DNA from: RGIG8597 sp045133795
GTDB lineage: Bacteria; Spirochaetota; GWE2-31-10
Length of the DNA: 11,780 nt
NCBI GenBank assembly: GCA_045133795.1
Contig: JBGUUT010000090.1
Coordinates: forward strand, 1 to 11,780
Reading direction: 5' to 3'
Shown here: piece after piece, positions 1 to 6,464 of the stretch
Layout: every line of letters starts with the position of its first letter
How positions within the stretch are numbered: the first letter of the stretch is position 1
Notes under the pieces: generated by a model
What the model saw: the letters and a program-made list of their open reading frames with translations, nothing else
What the model was told of the DNA's origin: nothing
Databases searched by the model: none
Translations under genes and position numbers: made by a program

Positions 1-727
1 GTCGTTTACTTTTCGTTTGTCGAGATTGATTCTTTCTGTCGATAAGAAAAAGCTTTTGGAAAAAGAACTCTTCAAATATTAATCTGCGTCGTGCTTCCAT
101 GTAATCGGCGGAAGACACGGGAAAATGAATTGCTTGAATGGCTTTTGCACCGCCGTAAAGATGATAATGTTTTATGCACCAATCCGGAAGTTCTTCTTCA
201 AGACGAGGAATATAATCTTTTATCGTATCCTGCAAAAGCCGACGTAAGATATTTTGATTTAATCCTTCAGTCAAAGGATAAACCGGCATAATTTTTCCGG
301 TAAATTCTTCATTTTCCCCAATCGCTTCTATTTCAAATGATGAAGACTGAATTTCGTTATAATTCTTTGTAAATTTTCCGGTAATAAAAAAACTTTGTCC
401 TTGTTTGAGTGTGTTTTTTAGAAAATTGCGGTGAAAACACAATAACGCCCCGAATGTACCTTCCGAATCTTGCACAAGAACTTTTAGGAATTTCTTGTAA
501 CGGTTCCCGATTAATCGAAGGTCTATTATTTTTACTCGGACAGTTCCGCTTCCGTTACGTGCAGCTTCACGCAATGAAACCAACGCCGTACGGTCGGAGT
601 AGGCTCTTGGAAAAAATAAAAGTAAGTCTTTTACCGTAGAAACTCCGAGCCTCTTCAATAAAGAGGCTCGTTTTGGTCCGCAATTTTTTAAATTACTTAC
701 AGGATGTGAAAGTGCAGAAAGTAACAT
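1..727 (-). CDS. recG: ATP-dependent DNA helicase RecG, N-terminal part (runs off the window)
   Basis: RecG remodels stalled replication forks and branch-migrates Holliday junctions. Only the first 242 codons are present, against about 690 residues for the family, so this is the N-terminal wedge part without the helicase motifs. Reading the minus strand from ATG 727 gives MLLSALSHPVSNLKNCGPKR, then a 'LLKRLGVSTVKDLLLFFPR' segment, which is the typical RecG start (helix-hairpin-helix-like, followed by FPRxYxDR). An OB-fold-like stretch follows around residues 60-150 (VRVKIIDLR, LLCFHRNFL, FFITGKF), then the 'GKIMPVYPLTEGLNQNILR' stretch that RecG proteins share. The start is fixed by a TAAGGT ribosome binding site that overlaps the yggT stop codon eight bases upstream. 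It is the last gene of the murG-yggT-recG operon visible here. The identity is secure; the C-terminal two thirds cannot be assessed. Confidence 0.93.
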   Translation of the reverse strand, partial: MLLSALSHPVSNLKNCGPKRASLLKRLGVSTVKDLLLFFPRAYSDRTALVSLREAARNGSGTVRVKIIDLRLIGNRYKKFLKVLVQDSEGTFGALLCFHRNFLKNTLKQGQSFFITGKFTKNYNEIQSSSFEIEAIGENEEFTGKIMPVYPLTEGLNQNILRRLLQDTIKDYIPRLEEELPDWCIKHYHLYGGAKAIQAIHFPVSSADYMEARRRLIFEEFFFQKLFLIDRKNQSRQTKSKR

Positions 728-735
728 TTTTTACC

Positions 736-1317
736 TTAGAATTTTCGAGAAAGAATTAACAATATATTAATTCCCCAGCCGGCAAGTGTTGAAAATATTG
801 CAGTAGCTACTAAAATTATAATGTAGTAAATACGCATGGAATGACGGTGGTTTACCCAAATGTGTCGTTGTAACCATCTTATAGCCGGTGACAAAAATGA
901 TTTCATCATTGTAACAATCGGCATAAAACTATGCGGCATGAAAATATCGACAATCAAAAGAATTATTGCGGAAAGTGCAATGATAAACGAAAAAATATTG
1001 ATAAAAAATTGTACGATATACAGAATAATTTCTACGATATAACCGAGAGAAAAACTGCGTCCGTTGATTAGCAATGTTGTAACCATTGAATCGCATAAAC
1101 TGAAAAGTAACAACGGAATTAACGGTGATAAATCAAAAAAGCCGATTTGCAACGGACAAACACGTTTGAATGTATTAAGAATAGGGTCTGTTAGACGACC
1201 GAGAATGCCGGTAAATGAATTATCAGGCAGTCTGAACCATGAAAGGAAAATTCGCAATGTCAGTAATAACATATAGATTCGTATGAAAGCAGAAAGTAAC
1301 TGACCTAAAAATACCAT
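736..1317 (-). CDS. yggT: YggT family integral membrane protein
   Basis: A 193-residue, very hydrophobic protein of the YggT family, whose exact role is unsettled; family members have been linked to osmotic tolerance and to cell-envelope or division processes. It has the usual two-repeat architecture. The first repeat (about residues 1-90) has the characteristic 'RIFLSWFRLP' and 'LTDPILNTFKR' pattern after a membrane segment. The second (about 95-190) has three or four more hydrophobic segments and 'MKSFLSPAIRWLQR'. The length matches the roughly 190 residues of the two-domain forms. ATG 1317 is preceded by AGGAGA within the last codons of murG, one base after the murG stop, so translation is probably coupled to murG. 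Eight bases separate its stop from recG. Confidence 0.9.
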   Translation of the reverse strand: MVFLGQLLSAFIRIYMLLLTLRIFLSWFRLPDNSFTGILGRLTDPILNTFKRVCPLQIGFFDLSPLIPLLLFSLCDSMVTTLLINGRSFSLGYIVEIILYIVQFFINIFSFIIALSAIILLIVDIFMPHSFMPIVTMMKSFLSPAIRWLQRHIWVNHRHSMRIYYIIILVATAIFSTLAGWGINILLILSRKF

Positions 1318-1318
1318 T

Positions 1319-2455
1319 TTATTCTCCTATACTTTTTAAATTTAATGTCTGAAGAATTAACTTCAACAGTTTTTCGTTACCGCAAAAGTTTTTTAGTTTT
1401 TGCAAATTGCTTTTCATAATCGCAAGTTTTCCGCCGTTAAAAAGTTCGTTAATACTTTTCATTAAAACTTCGGCAGTTAAATCTTTTTCTTCGATAATCT
1501 CAGCTCCGCCGATTTTTTTCATAATAGATGCATTTTTAAATTGTTCGTTTCCGGTAGCAATTGCCAACGGAACAAATATAGCAGGCAATTTTAATGCAAT
1601 CAATTCATTTACCGTTCCGGCTCCGCTTCGAGCGACAACTAAATCGCTTATGGCAAAAACATTTCCTACATCTTCTATAAAATTAAATACTATCAAATGT
1701 TTTTTTAGTTTTTCATCGAGATTTTCTCGGAAACGCAATAAGTCCAGATAATCTTTTCCGTCATTTGCATTTCCTGTTTGAATGATGACGTTCATTTTTT
1801 CCAAAAGTTCCGGCAAGATTTTCTGCATTGTTTCATTTAATAAGTGACATCCCAAGCCGCCGCCGGAAACATAAATTACAGGTAAACCGCGTTCTACCGG
1901 TAATAATGAATAAGCTTTTTCTTTATCTACATTAAAAATACTTTCACGCAGAGGAATTCCGGTAATCTCTGTTTTTTCAGACGGAAAATATTTTGCACTT
2001 TCTTCGAATGTCAAAGCTATTTTTTTTGCAAACTTTCCGGCAATTTTATTTGCAAGTCCGGCGTCAACCGTTTGTTCGTGAATGATTGACGGTGTACGAG
2101 TAAAATGTCCGGCAATAACGACCGGCACGGAAACAAAACCGCCGGTACTGAAAATCATATCCGGTTTAAAATGTTTGATAACTGATAAACTGTCGAAGAT
2201 TCCTTTTATTACACGAAAAAAATCTAAAAGATTTTCCCATGATAGGTAACGACGTAATTTTCCGGTACTTATTGATATAAAAGGACAATGATTTCGTGTA
2301 GCGATTTTTTTCTCAATGCCTTTTTTTGAACCGACATAAAGTATTCTTATTTGTTCACCTGATTTTTTTTCATAATCACGCAAAAGCTGTACAATTGCAA
2401 CAGCCGGCATTGCGTGACCTCCGGAACCGCCTCCGGTAATAATAATTTTTTTCAT
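1319..2455 (-). CDS. murG: MurG, UDP-GlcNAc:lipid I N-acetylglucosaminyltransferase
   Basis: MurG adds GlcNAc to lipid I to make lipid II, on the cytoplasmic face of the inner membrane, in peptidoglycan synthesis. The 378-residue protein has both GT-B Rossmann halves. The N-terminal glycine-rich loop is GGGSGGH at residues 8-14, with His14 conserved. 'STGGFVSVPVVIA' is at 103-115, and HEQ at 126-128 followed by 'GLANK'. The second glycine loop is SGGGLG at 197-202. The UDP-GlcNAc-binding region is RSGAGTVNEL at 276-285, followed by 'NEQFKNA', corresponding to the usual xHQxxNA. The ATG at 2455 follows AAGGAT by six bases. It heads the murG-yggT-recG operon, with a promoter candidate at 2480-2508. 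All signature motifs are present, so it is probably functional. Confidence 0.96.
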   Translation of the reverse strand: MKKIIITGGGSGGHAMPAVAIVQLLRDYEKKSGEQIRILYVGSKKGIEKKIATRNHCPFISISTGKLRRYLSWENLLDFFRVIKGIFDSLSVIKHFKPDMIFSTGGFVSVPVVIAGHFTRTPSIIHEQTVDAGLANKIAGKFAKKIALTFEESAKYFPSEKTEITGIPLRESIFNVDKEKAYSLLPVERGLPVIYVSGGGLGCHLLNETMQKILPELLEKMNVIIQTGNANDGKDYLDLLRFRENLDEKLKKHLIVFNFIEDVGNVFAISDLVVARSGAGTVNELIALKLPAIFVPLAIATGNEQFKNASIMKKIGGAEIIEEKDLTAEVLMKSINELFNGGKLAIMKSNLQKLKNFCGNEKLLKLILQTLNLKSIGE

Positions 2456-2479
2456 ATTGTATCCTTAAAAATTAGCCGC

Positions 2480-2508
2480 ACTGTACAGAAATTAATTTGA
2501 AAAGTCAA
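2480..2508 (-). promoter_or_regulatory. Sigma-70-type promoter for murG-yggT-recG
   Basis: On the minus strand a TTGACT -35 (2503-2508) and TACAGT -10 (2480-2485) are separated by 17 bp. The -10 lies about 25 bp upstream of the murG ATG and just past the end of the degraded toxin gene. This suggests the cell-wall operon is transcribed independently of the toxin-antitoxin locus. Predicted from consensus only. Confidence 0.5.
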
Positions 2509-2514
2509 ATGTAG

Positions 2515-2855
2515 CTAAAAATGTAAATAGGGCAGTTGGGGAATGTAGTTTTTATTTAAGGATTTTTTTTCATTTGCTTGATTCATTTTAGTTTCAAGAA
2601 GCGTTCCTGTTGCTGTAGTTGAAAGAATTAATTCATTTTCAAAAATTTGATACATAAGAAGCCAATCCGGTTCTATATGACATTCTCTAAAATCATGCAA
2701 ATTACCGGTAAGTTGATGGTCTTTATATTTTTTGGGAAGTTCAATTCCTGATGCAAGTAAATCCAAAACCATAACAAGTTTTGACATATCCTTACCACGC
2801 TTTGCATAAGCTTGGCATCTTTTTTCATCCTATTTGTATATACAATATTATACAA
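2515..2855 (-). pseudogene. YafQ-family mRNA interferase toxin, frameshifted and missing its C-terminal catalytic histidine
   Basis: YafQ-type toxins (RelE superfamily) cut mRNA on the ribosome and are neutralised by the RelB/DinJ antitoxin encoded upstream. Translation would start at TTG 2855, seven bases after a GGAGG in the last antitoxin codons. It gives MYNIVYTNRMKKDAKLM and then leaves frame. The rest continues in another frame from about 2802 (KRGKDMSKLVMVLDLLASG..., then YKDHQLTG and CHIEPDWLLMY). Only two bases lie between the two halves where a codon is needed, so a one-base loss near 2803-2804 explains the break. The His/Asp pair of HIEPDW and the upstream DH are kept. After TATGT, however, the family's terminal His (TGTHxxLF) is replaced by Leu, followed by an unrelated 28-residue tail. 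Two independent lesions suggest a dead toxin. A sequencing error could explain the first but not readily the second. Confidence 0.8.
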
Positions 2856-2858
2856 AAC

Positions 2859-3119
2859 TCAGTCCTCCAACATAGAATTTACTGCGTCTTGTGCTGTTTT
2901 AAATGGTCCATGTAGATTTTTTTTATTCCTTGAATCCAAAATTGCTTGTTGCAAAGAAAAATTATCATTATGTCTTACTTGAAAAGGTATTCCGTTATTT
3001 TCTACAGCTGCAGAAAGAAATATACGAATTGCAGTAGAGGTATCCAGTCCGAGAGATGAAAAAAGAGAATCTGCTTTTTGCTTTAAAGTATCGTCAAGTC
3101 GTAATTGAAATGTTGCCAT
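2859..3119 (-). CDS. RelB/DinJ family antitoxin
   Basis: An 86-residue antitoxin with the ribbon-helix-helix DNA-binding N-terminus of the RelB/DinJ family: MATFQLRLDD forms the beta strand, and the two helices run through 'LKQKADSLFSSLGLDTSTAIRIFLSAAVENNGIPF' (about 11-46). The C-terminal part (about 50-86) would wrap around and inhibit the toxin. ATG 3119 follows GGGAGG by five bases. Its last codons carry the toxin's ribosome binding site, and its stop is three bases from the toxin's TTG start. Such antitoxins usually repress their own promoter, and a promoter with an overlapping inverted repeat lies upstream. The reading frame is intact although the cognate toxin is broken, so it may persist as an orphan antitoxin or regulator. 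Confidence 0.88.
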   Translation of the reverse strand: MATFQLRLDDTLKQKADSLFSSLGLDTSTAIRIFLSAAVENNGIPFQVRHNDNFSLQQAILDSRNKKNLHGPFKTAQDAVNSMLED

Positions 3120-3145
3120 ATTGCCTCCCTAGATTGATATATACA

Positions 3146-3174
3146 AATATACACAACATATCATTACATTGCAA
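3146..3174 (-). promoter_or_regulatory. Promoter of the antitoxin-toxin locus
   Basis: On the minus strand, -35 TTGCAA (3169-3174) and -10 TATATT (3146-3151) are separated by 17 bp. The -10 ends 26 bp before the antitoxin ATG at 3119, with a strong ribosome binding site in between. Based on consensus and position. Confidence 0.5.
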
Positions 3175-3188
3175 GTCAGTTGTAATGA
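3161..3188. promoter_or_regulatory. Candidate operator: 8-bp inverted repeat over the antitoxin -35 element
   Basis: TCATTACA (3161-3168) and TGTAATGA (3181-3188) form a perfect inverted repeat around a 12-bp centre that contains the -35 box TTGCAA. This is where a ribbon-helix-helix antitoxin would be expected to bind for autorepression. The binding role is inferred from position. Confidence 0.45.
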
Positions 3189-3257
3189 CATTAAATTACA
3201 TCTATAACATAATCCAACTTATTAAATCCCGCAGCTATGTAAATTACGACATAGCAT

Positions 3258-3293
3258 AAAAAAAGTACTTATTCAAAAGCGAATAAGTACTTT
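3258..3293 (-). terminator. Rho-independent terminator of the repeat-protein operon
   Basis: Perfect 13-bp arms, AAAGTACTTATTC (3262-3274) and GAATAAGTACTTT (3281-3293), surround a 6-base loop. On the minus strand they are followed by a run of T (complement of A 3258-3264). It sits eight bases downstream of the stop codon of the 3301-4455 gene. Confidence 0.82.
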
Positions 3294-3300
3294 CTGTGTT

Positions 3301-4455
3301 TTATCCGAGGATGTTATCAAATTTTGCTTTGACTTGCTGCATTCTGGTTTCGAGTAAACTTCCGGAGAAATTTTCTAATTCAGTTCTACATTTTCCTAAA
3401 ACATGTTTAACAAAAACTTCATTGTCATCGTATATTTTACATAAACCTTCCTTGGTTATATAAGGTTTGCTATCTAAAATTGAAATCAGTATTTTGTATA
3501 ATTCTGAAACCATTTGAACATCCGGTAATTCTTTTTTCTGGATAGATTCCCCCAACCTATCTATATAGCCACCCAATTCATTTATATTTCTTTCAACTTC
3601 ACTTTTTCTCATAGCATCTTCGTTAGCTTTTTTTTCCATTGCTGCTTCTTCTTGAATCTGTTCGAGAGCTAATTGCTTTTGTTTTTTTGCTTCCAGTCTT
3701 TCCCTTTCTGCTATTTCATTTCGCAATTCTATGATTCTATTTCTAATTGTTGCAGAATGTTCTTTATAGAATTTAATATTATCACCAAAATCATCAATAA
3801 ACATGCGGAGTTCGCTTATTTTATGAATCCTTTTTAAGTTTGCATGTAGTAGTTTTCTACTAAACTCTTCTATTCTCTCATATTCAATGTTCTTACGCGG
3901 CTCAATTTCATCATAATGATCCACTATTATTGTTATAACAATTGCTATAACAATTGCTATCACTGCGATTAAAATAATGAACCCTAACCATTTCATTATT
4001 TGTATAAAGATATTTTCTTTTTTCTGTGGCTTTTTATTTACATGATTTTCTTCAGACTCGTTTTCTGTTATTGATGTACTTATTGTTTCAGTTACATTTT
4101 CAGTTACATTTTCAGTTACATTTTCAGTTACATTTTCAGTTACATTTTCAGTCACATTTTCAGTCACATTTTCAGTCACATTTTCAGTCACATTTTCAGT
4201 CACGTTTTCAGTTAGGTTTTCAGTTAGGTTTTCAGTTACATTTTCAGTTACATTTTCAGTTACATTTTCAGTTACATTTTCAGTCACGTTTTCAGTTACG
4301 TTTTCAGTTACATTTTCAGTTACGTTTTTTTTCTCTATGCTCTCTGTAATTTCTTGTGAAGGTACGTTATTCGTTTCTTCATTAGCTAAAATTCCATAAC
4401 AAGGAAAAAGTGAAATCAATATTAAAAATATAAATGTATATCTAAGTTTATTCAT
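3301..4455 (-). CDS. Unrecognised membrane protein with 20 Asn-(Val/Leu)-Thr-Glu tandem repeats and a coiled-coil tail
   Basis: I do not recognise a family for this 384-residue protein. Residues 1-24 look like a signal peptide (MNK, a charged N-terminus, a long hydrophobic core, possible cleavage after GILA). Residues 44-123 are exactly 20 tetrapeptides, 18 NVTE and two NLTE. About 152-178 is one strong, Ile/Val-rich transmembrane segment. About 240-295 is a charged, Glu/Lys/Arg-rich coiled coil, and the C-terminus (300-384) is probably helical. If the signal peptide is real, the repeats lie outside the membrane and the coiled coil inside the cytoplasm. The start codon shares one base with the preceding gene's stop (TAATG), with GGGAGA upstream, so translation is probably coupled. 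A terminator follows directly. A membrane-spanning structural or sensing partner of the upstream protein is a guess. Confidence 0.78.
   Translation of the reverse strand: MNKLRYTFIFLILISLFPCYGILANEETNNVPSQEITESIEKKNVTENVTENVTENVTENVTENVTENVTENVTENLTENLTENVTENVTENVTENVTENVTENVTENVTENVTENVTENVTETISTSITENESEENHVNKKPQKKENIFIQIMKWLGFIILIAVIAIVIAIVITIIVDHYDEIEPRKNIEYERIEEFSRKLLHANLKRIHKISELRMFIDDFGDNIKFYKEHSATIRNRIIELRNEIAERERLEAKKQKQLALEQIQEEAAMEKKANEDAMRKSEVERNINELGGYIDRLGESIQKKELPDVQMVSELYKILISILDSKPYITKEGLCKIYDDNEVFVKHVLGKCRTELENFSGSLLETRMQQVKAKFDNILG
4087..4326 (-). repeat. 12-bp minisatellite, 20 units, coding for (NVTE)n
   Basis: Twenty uninterrupted 12-bp units encode Asn-Val-Thr-Glu, or Asn-Leu-Thr-Glu at units 9 and 10. 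On the minus strand each unit reads AAY GTR ACT GAA, with CTA replacing GTR in the two Leu units. Synonymous variants occur in blocks: counting from the protein N-terminus, units 12-15 are AAT GTG and units 16-20 are AAT GTA. That pattern fits local unit duplication by slippage or unequal exchange. As the unit is a multiple of three, copy-number change alters protein length without breaking the frame. Confidence 0.97.
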
Positions 4456-5207
4456 TATTTATCTCCCAACATTTTCAATTGTGCTGCAGATTCTTGAAAA
4501 CTGTAGCCAAGTGGCTTCTCTAACTCCAAACATTTCATTGCTGTAGTTAGGTTTACGTGAGCATCATTGTAAGCACGTATCAGTTCGTCTTTTGTTTTAT
4601 AACGTTCTCTGATATCACGAGTTAGTTCCATATACAATTCCATATTGTCTTTGATTTTAACTTTCTCGTGTTCTAAAAAAGAAATGTTTTCGTTGATAAG
4701 TCGCAATTCCTGTTGATAAGTACTTTCTATACAATTCATTTGAGCCGTTAATAATTCTGCTTTTTTATTGTAGGTGGCAAGTGAGACTTCAAGTATTTTT
4801 TCTAGAACTTTTCGTTGTTCACGGATTATATATCTTTCATGGCGAAGTTGTTCTTTTAGCATAACTTCAGCATGACGATTTTTCTCTTCCAGCATATATT
4901 CTTTATGTTCATAAAGCATTTGTTGCATTTTTCTTTCGTGTTTATTATTAATCTTTTGCATTTTTTCTTCATGCCAGCCGTTCAAGAGTGTTCCGGTTAT
5001 ACTGCCTACTGTTTTTACTCCTCCTGCAACTAAGCTCATTCCGGCTACTGTGCGATTACTCCAAGCCGATAACGCACCGGTTCCCAGATTGGAAATGCCT
5101 GTAGTAATTGCAGAAATTGCATTATTCCCCGGAATCATTTGCTTTGCATCTGTACTGACAGCTTTAAAACTATCGATGACATTGGACATATCTAAAAGAT
5201 CACTCAT
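4455..5207 (-). CDS. Unrecognised coiled-coil protein with a Gly/Ala-rich hydrophobic segment
   Basis: No family is recognised. The start is ATG 5207, giving 250 residues, because AGGAGAG lies seven bases upstream of it; a TTG six bases earlier would sit almost on the ribosome binding site. The N-terminal ~30 residues are unremarkable. About 35-75 is rich in Gly, Ala, Ser and Val with spaced glycines (GISNLGTGALSAW, then AGMSLVAGGVKTVG), resembling a glycine-zipper membrane or packing segment. From about 76 to 215 it is highly charged and helical (KHERKMQQMLYEHKEYMLEEK), a long coiled coil. It is the first gene of a two-gene unit: its stop overlaps the start of the repeat protein by one base, so the two products are probably made in fixed proportion and act together. 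A phage- or pore-related role is possible but unsupported. Confidence 0.8.
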   Translation of the reverse strand: MSDLLDMSNVIDSFKAVSTDAKQMIPGNNAISAITTGISNLGTGALSAWSNRTVAGMSLVAGGVKTVGSITGTLLNGWHEEKMQKINNKHERKMQQMLYEHKEYMLEEKNRHAEVMLKEQLRHERYIIREQRKVLEKILEVSLATYNKKAELLTAQMNCIESTYQQELRLINENISFLEHEKVKIKDNMELYMELTRDIRERYKTKDELIRAYNDAHVNLTTAMKCLELEKPLGYSFQESAAQLKMLGDK

Positions 5208-5316
5208 AATCAATCTCTCCTAAATTATTTATTATTCATACGCTTTAGTATTACCTAAAAATTTTAAAGTATCGTAATAATACACTTTTATAGACATTTT
5301 TACTACATATTTATTC

Positions 5317-5448
5317 ATGCCGATTTCTGCTTCGTTCAATGTCCCTCAACATTTTCAAGAAAGCATAAGACAAGCAATAAGTACTACTTACAAAGAATTT
5401 GTCGAATCGGCATTAACGGAAGTCATCAATGACAAGTCTGAGGTTTGA
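5317..5448 (+). CDS. Possible small hypothetical protein (43 aa)
   Basis: ATG 5317 opens a 43-codon frame (MPISASFNVPQHFQESIRQA, then an amphipathic segment ending NDKSEV). No good ribosome binding site precedes it. The amino-acid make-up looks protein-like rather than random, and it lies in the 340-bp gap between two minus-strand genes. Its last 20 bases overlap the next small frame. It may be the front part of one broken gene. No family recognised. Confidence 0.3.
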   Translation: MPISASFNVPQHFQESIRQAISTTYKEFVESALTEVINDKSEV

Positions 5449-5548
5449 CAGAGTAGATTTTGTTGATTTGAAGCAAATTTATTTTATTGCAGAGAATATC
5501 GAAAAAGAGACACAAAACTTTTTAATCGAAAATCTTGCATCTCCTTAA
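5429..5548 (+). CDS. Possible small hypothetical protein (39 aa), overlapping the previous frame
   Basis: ATG 5429 opens a 39-codon frame (MTSLRFDRVDFVDLKQIYFI, then a charged helix ending IENLASP), with CGGAAG eight to nine bases upstream as a fair ribosome binding site. It shares 20 bases with the 5317 frame but in another frame. It could be translationally coupled to that frame, or be the second half of the same gene after a frameshift. It converges on the broken Rpn gene. No family recognised. Confidence 0.3.
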   Translation: MTSLRFDRVDFVDLKQIYFIAENIEKETQNFLIENLASP

Positions 5549-6198
5549 TTGCTAACTTCAATTTCTATAAGTTTTCTATTTCCTCTGGTGACAAGCCGGT
5601 TACTTTTGAAACCTTTTCAATCGAATCGCCAAAGGCTAATAAAGTTTTTGCTGTTTCAACAGCTTTTTGATGTGCACCTTGCGACAACCCGATAGAAATA
5701 CCGCGTTCTTCTCCGATTGCGATGCCTTCATTTCGTCCGGCGGTAAAGCCGAATTTGTAAGTCTCTTTTTCAAACATTTCTAATGTCATATATTCAGCCC
5801 TCCATTCCTCGTTGCCTTGAACTCGTATTAACTCTTGATTGATTTTCTTTGTAAGTGACGTCTCGCTTTTGCCAGTCGAAATAAACTCTAATAATTTTCG
5901 AACATTTTCGTCACCGACTTTCTTAAACGCATTTACATTGTAGGCAATTTTTCGGCACTTGTCACGAAGTTTTAACTCCGGCAACTCCTCGCAGGTATTG
6001 CAAAAAGTATACTGTGGTAAACCTTTTTTGAACGGGTCGAATGTGCAAAAGAATATAATATTCGATTCTTTCAATTCCGTAAAATCTGCACCTTTATCCA
6101 GTAGCTCCGCATCTATCATCGATTGATAATATCTCATCCTACAATCAAGGTTCTTATTGTCGGTGGTTTGCATTTCAAGATTTGGCTTGCAGACACGG

Positions 6199-6247
6199 TG
6201 AATGTACGTAGTACATGAACGAAATATTTCCGCAGGAAATATCGAGT
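6199..6247 (+). repeat. Composite double-palindrome unit, copy A
   Basis: After TGA comes ATGTAC-gta-GTACAT (6202-6216), the 7-nt linker GAACGAA, and then ATATTTCC-gca-GGAAATAT (6224-6242), ending CGAGT. It shares architecture, linker and spacing with copies B and C. Confidence 0.85.
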
Positions 6248-6277
6248 CGAAAACAAATCTATAGCAATGAACTGTGG

Positions 6278-6328
6278 TGAGTACGTGGAAACGTACGAAC
6301 GAAATGTTTTCGCAAGAAAACATCAAGT
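6278..6328 (+). repeat. Composite double-palindrome unit, copy B
   Basis: After TGA comes GTACGT-ggaa-ACGTAC (6281-6296), the identical linker GAACGAA (6297-6303), and then ATGTTTTC-gcaa-GAAAACAT (6304-6323), ending CAAGT. Compared with copy A, the second hairpin differs at arm positions 3 and 7, and both arms change so pairing is kept. Confidence 0.85.
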
Positions 6329-6362
6329 GAATGCGGTATTCTCTCGTTAAAGTTTACATTCG

Positions 6363-6413
6363 CTTTCGGTATTTCCTATCGGAAATACTCCATTCGTACA
6401 CGTTGTGTACTCA
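6363..6413 (-). repeat. Composite double-palindrome unit, copy C (inverted)
   Basis: On the minus strand, after TGA comes GTACAC-aac-GTGTAC (6396-6410), the linker GAATGGA (two changes from GAACGAA), and then GTATTTCC-gata-GGAAATAC (6369-6388). The order and 7-nt linker match copies A and B, in opposite orientation. Confidence 0.82.
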
Positions 6414-6444
6414 TCTATCACTCATGTAAACGATTCTTCTTTTC

Positions 6445-6464
6445 GATTTTCTTATCAGAAAATC
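6445..6464. repeat. Fourth hairpin of the insert (partial unit)
   Basis: GATTTTCT (6445-6452) and AGAAAATC (6457-6464) are perfect 8-bp arms around a 4-base loop. On the minus strand the loop is GATA, as in copy C. No GTAC palindrome or GAAYGRA linker accompanies it, so it looks like a decayed or terminal unit. Confidence 0.65.

Noticed and set aside
91..639. Plus-strand frames at 91-291 and 409-639
   Set aside because: They lie opposite the clearly recognisable recG coding sequence.
2790..2815. Programmed ribosomal frameshift in the toxin gene
   Set aside because: There is no slippery heptamer with a stimulatory structure, and the catalytic C-terminus is also lost, so decay is the simpler explanation.
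4087..4326. Regular 12-bp repeats as a CRISPR array
   Set aside because: There are no spacers; the units are contiguous and encode a tetrapeptide in a good reading frame.
4026..4349. Plus-strand frame rich in His-Phe-Gln-Leu repeats
   Set aside because: It is only the opposite strand of the NVTE repeats and lacks a ribosome binding site.
5208..5213. TTG start two codons upstream of the coiled-coil gene's ATG
   Set aside because: It is one base from the AGGAGAG ribosome binding site, too close, whereas the ATG has normal spacing.
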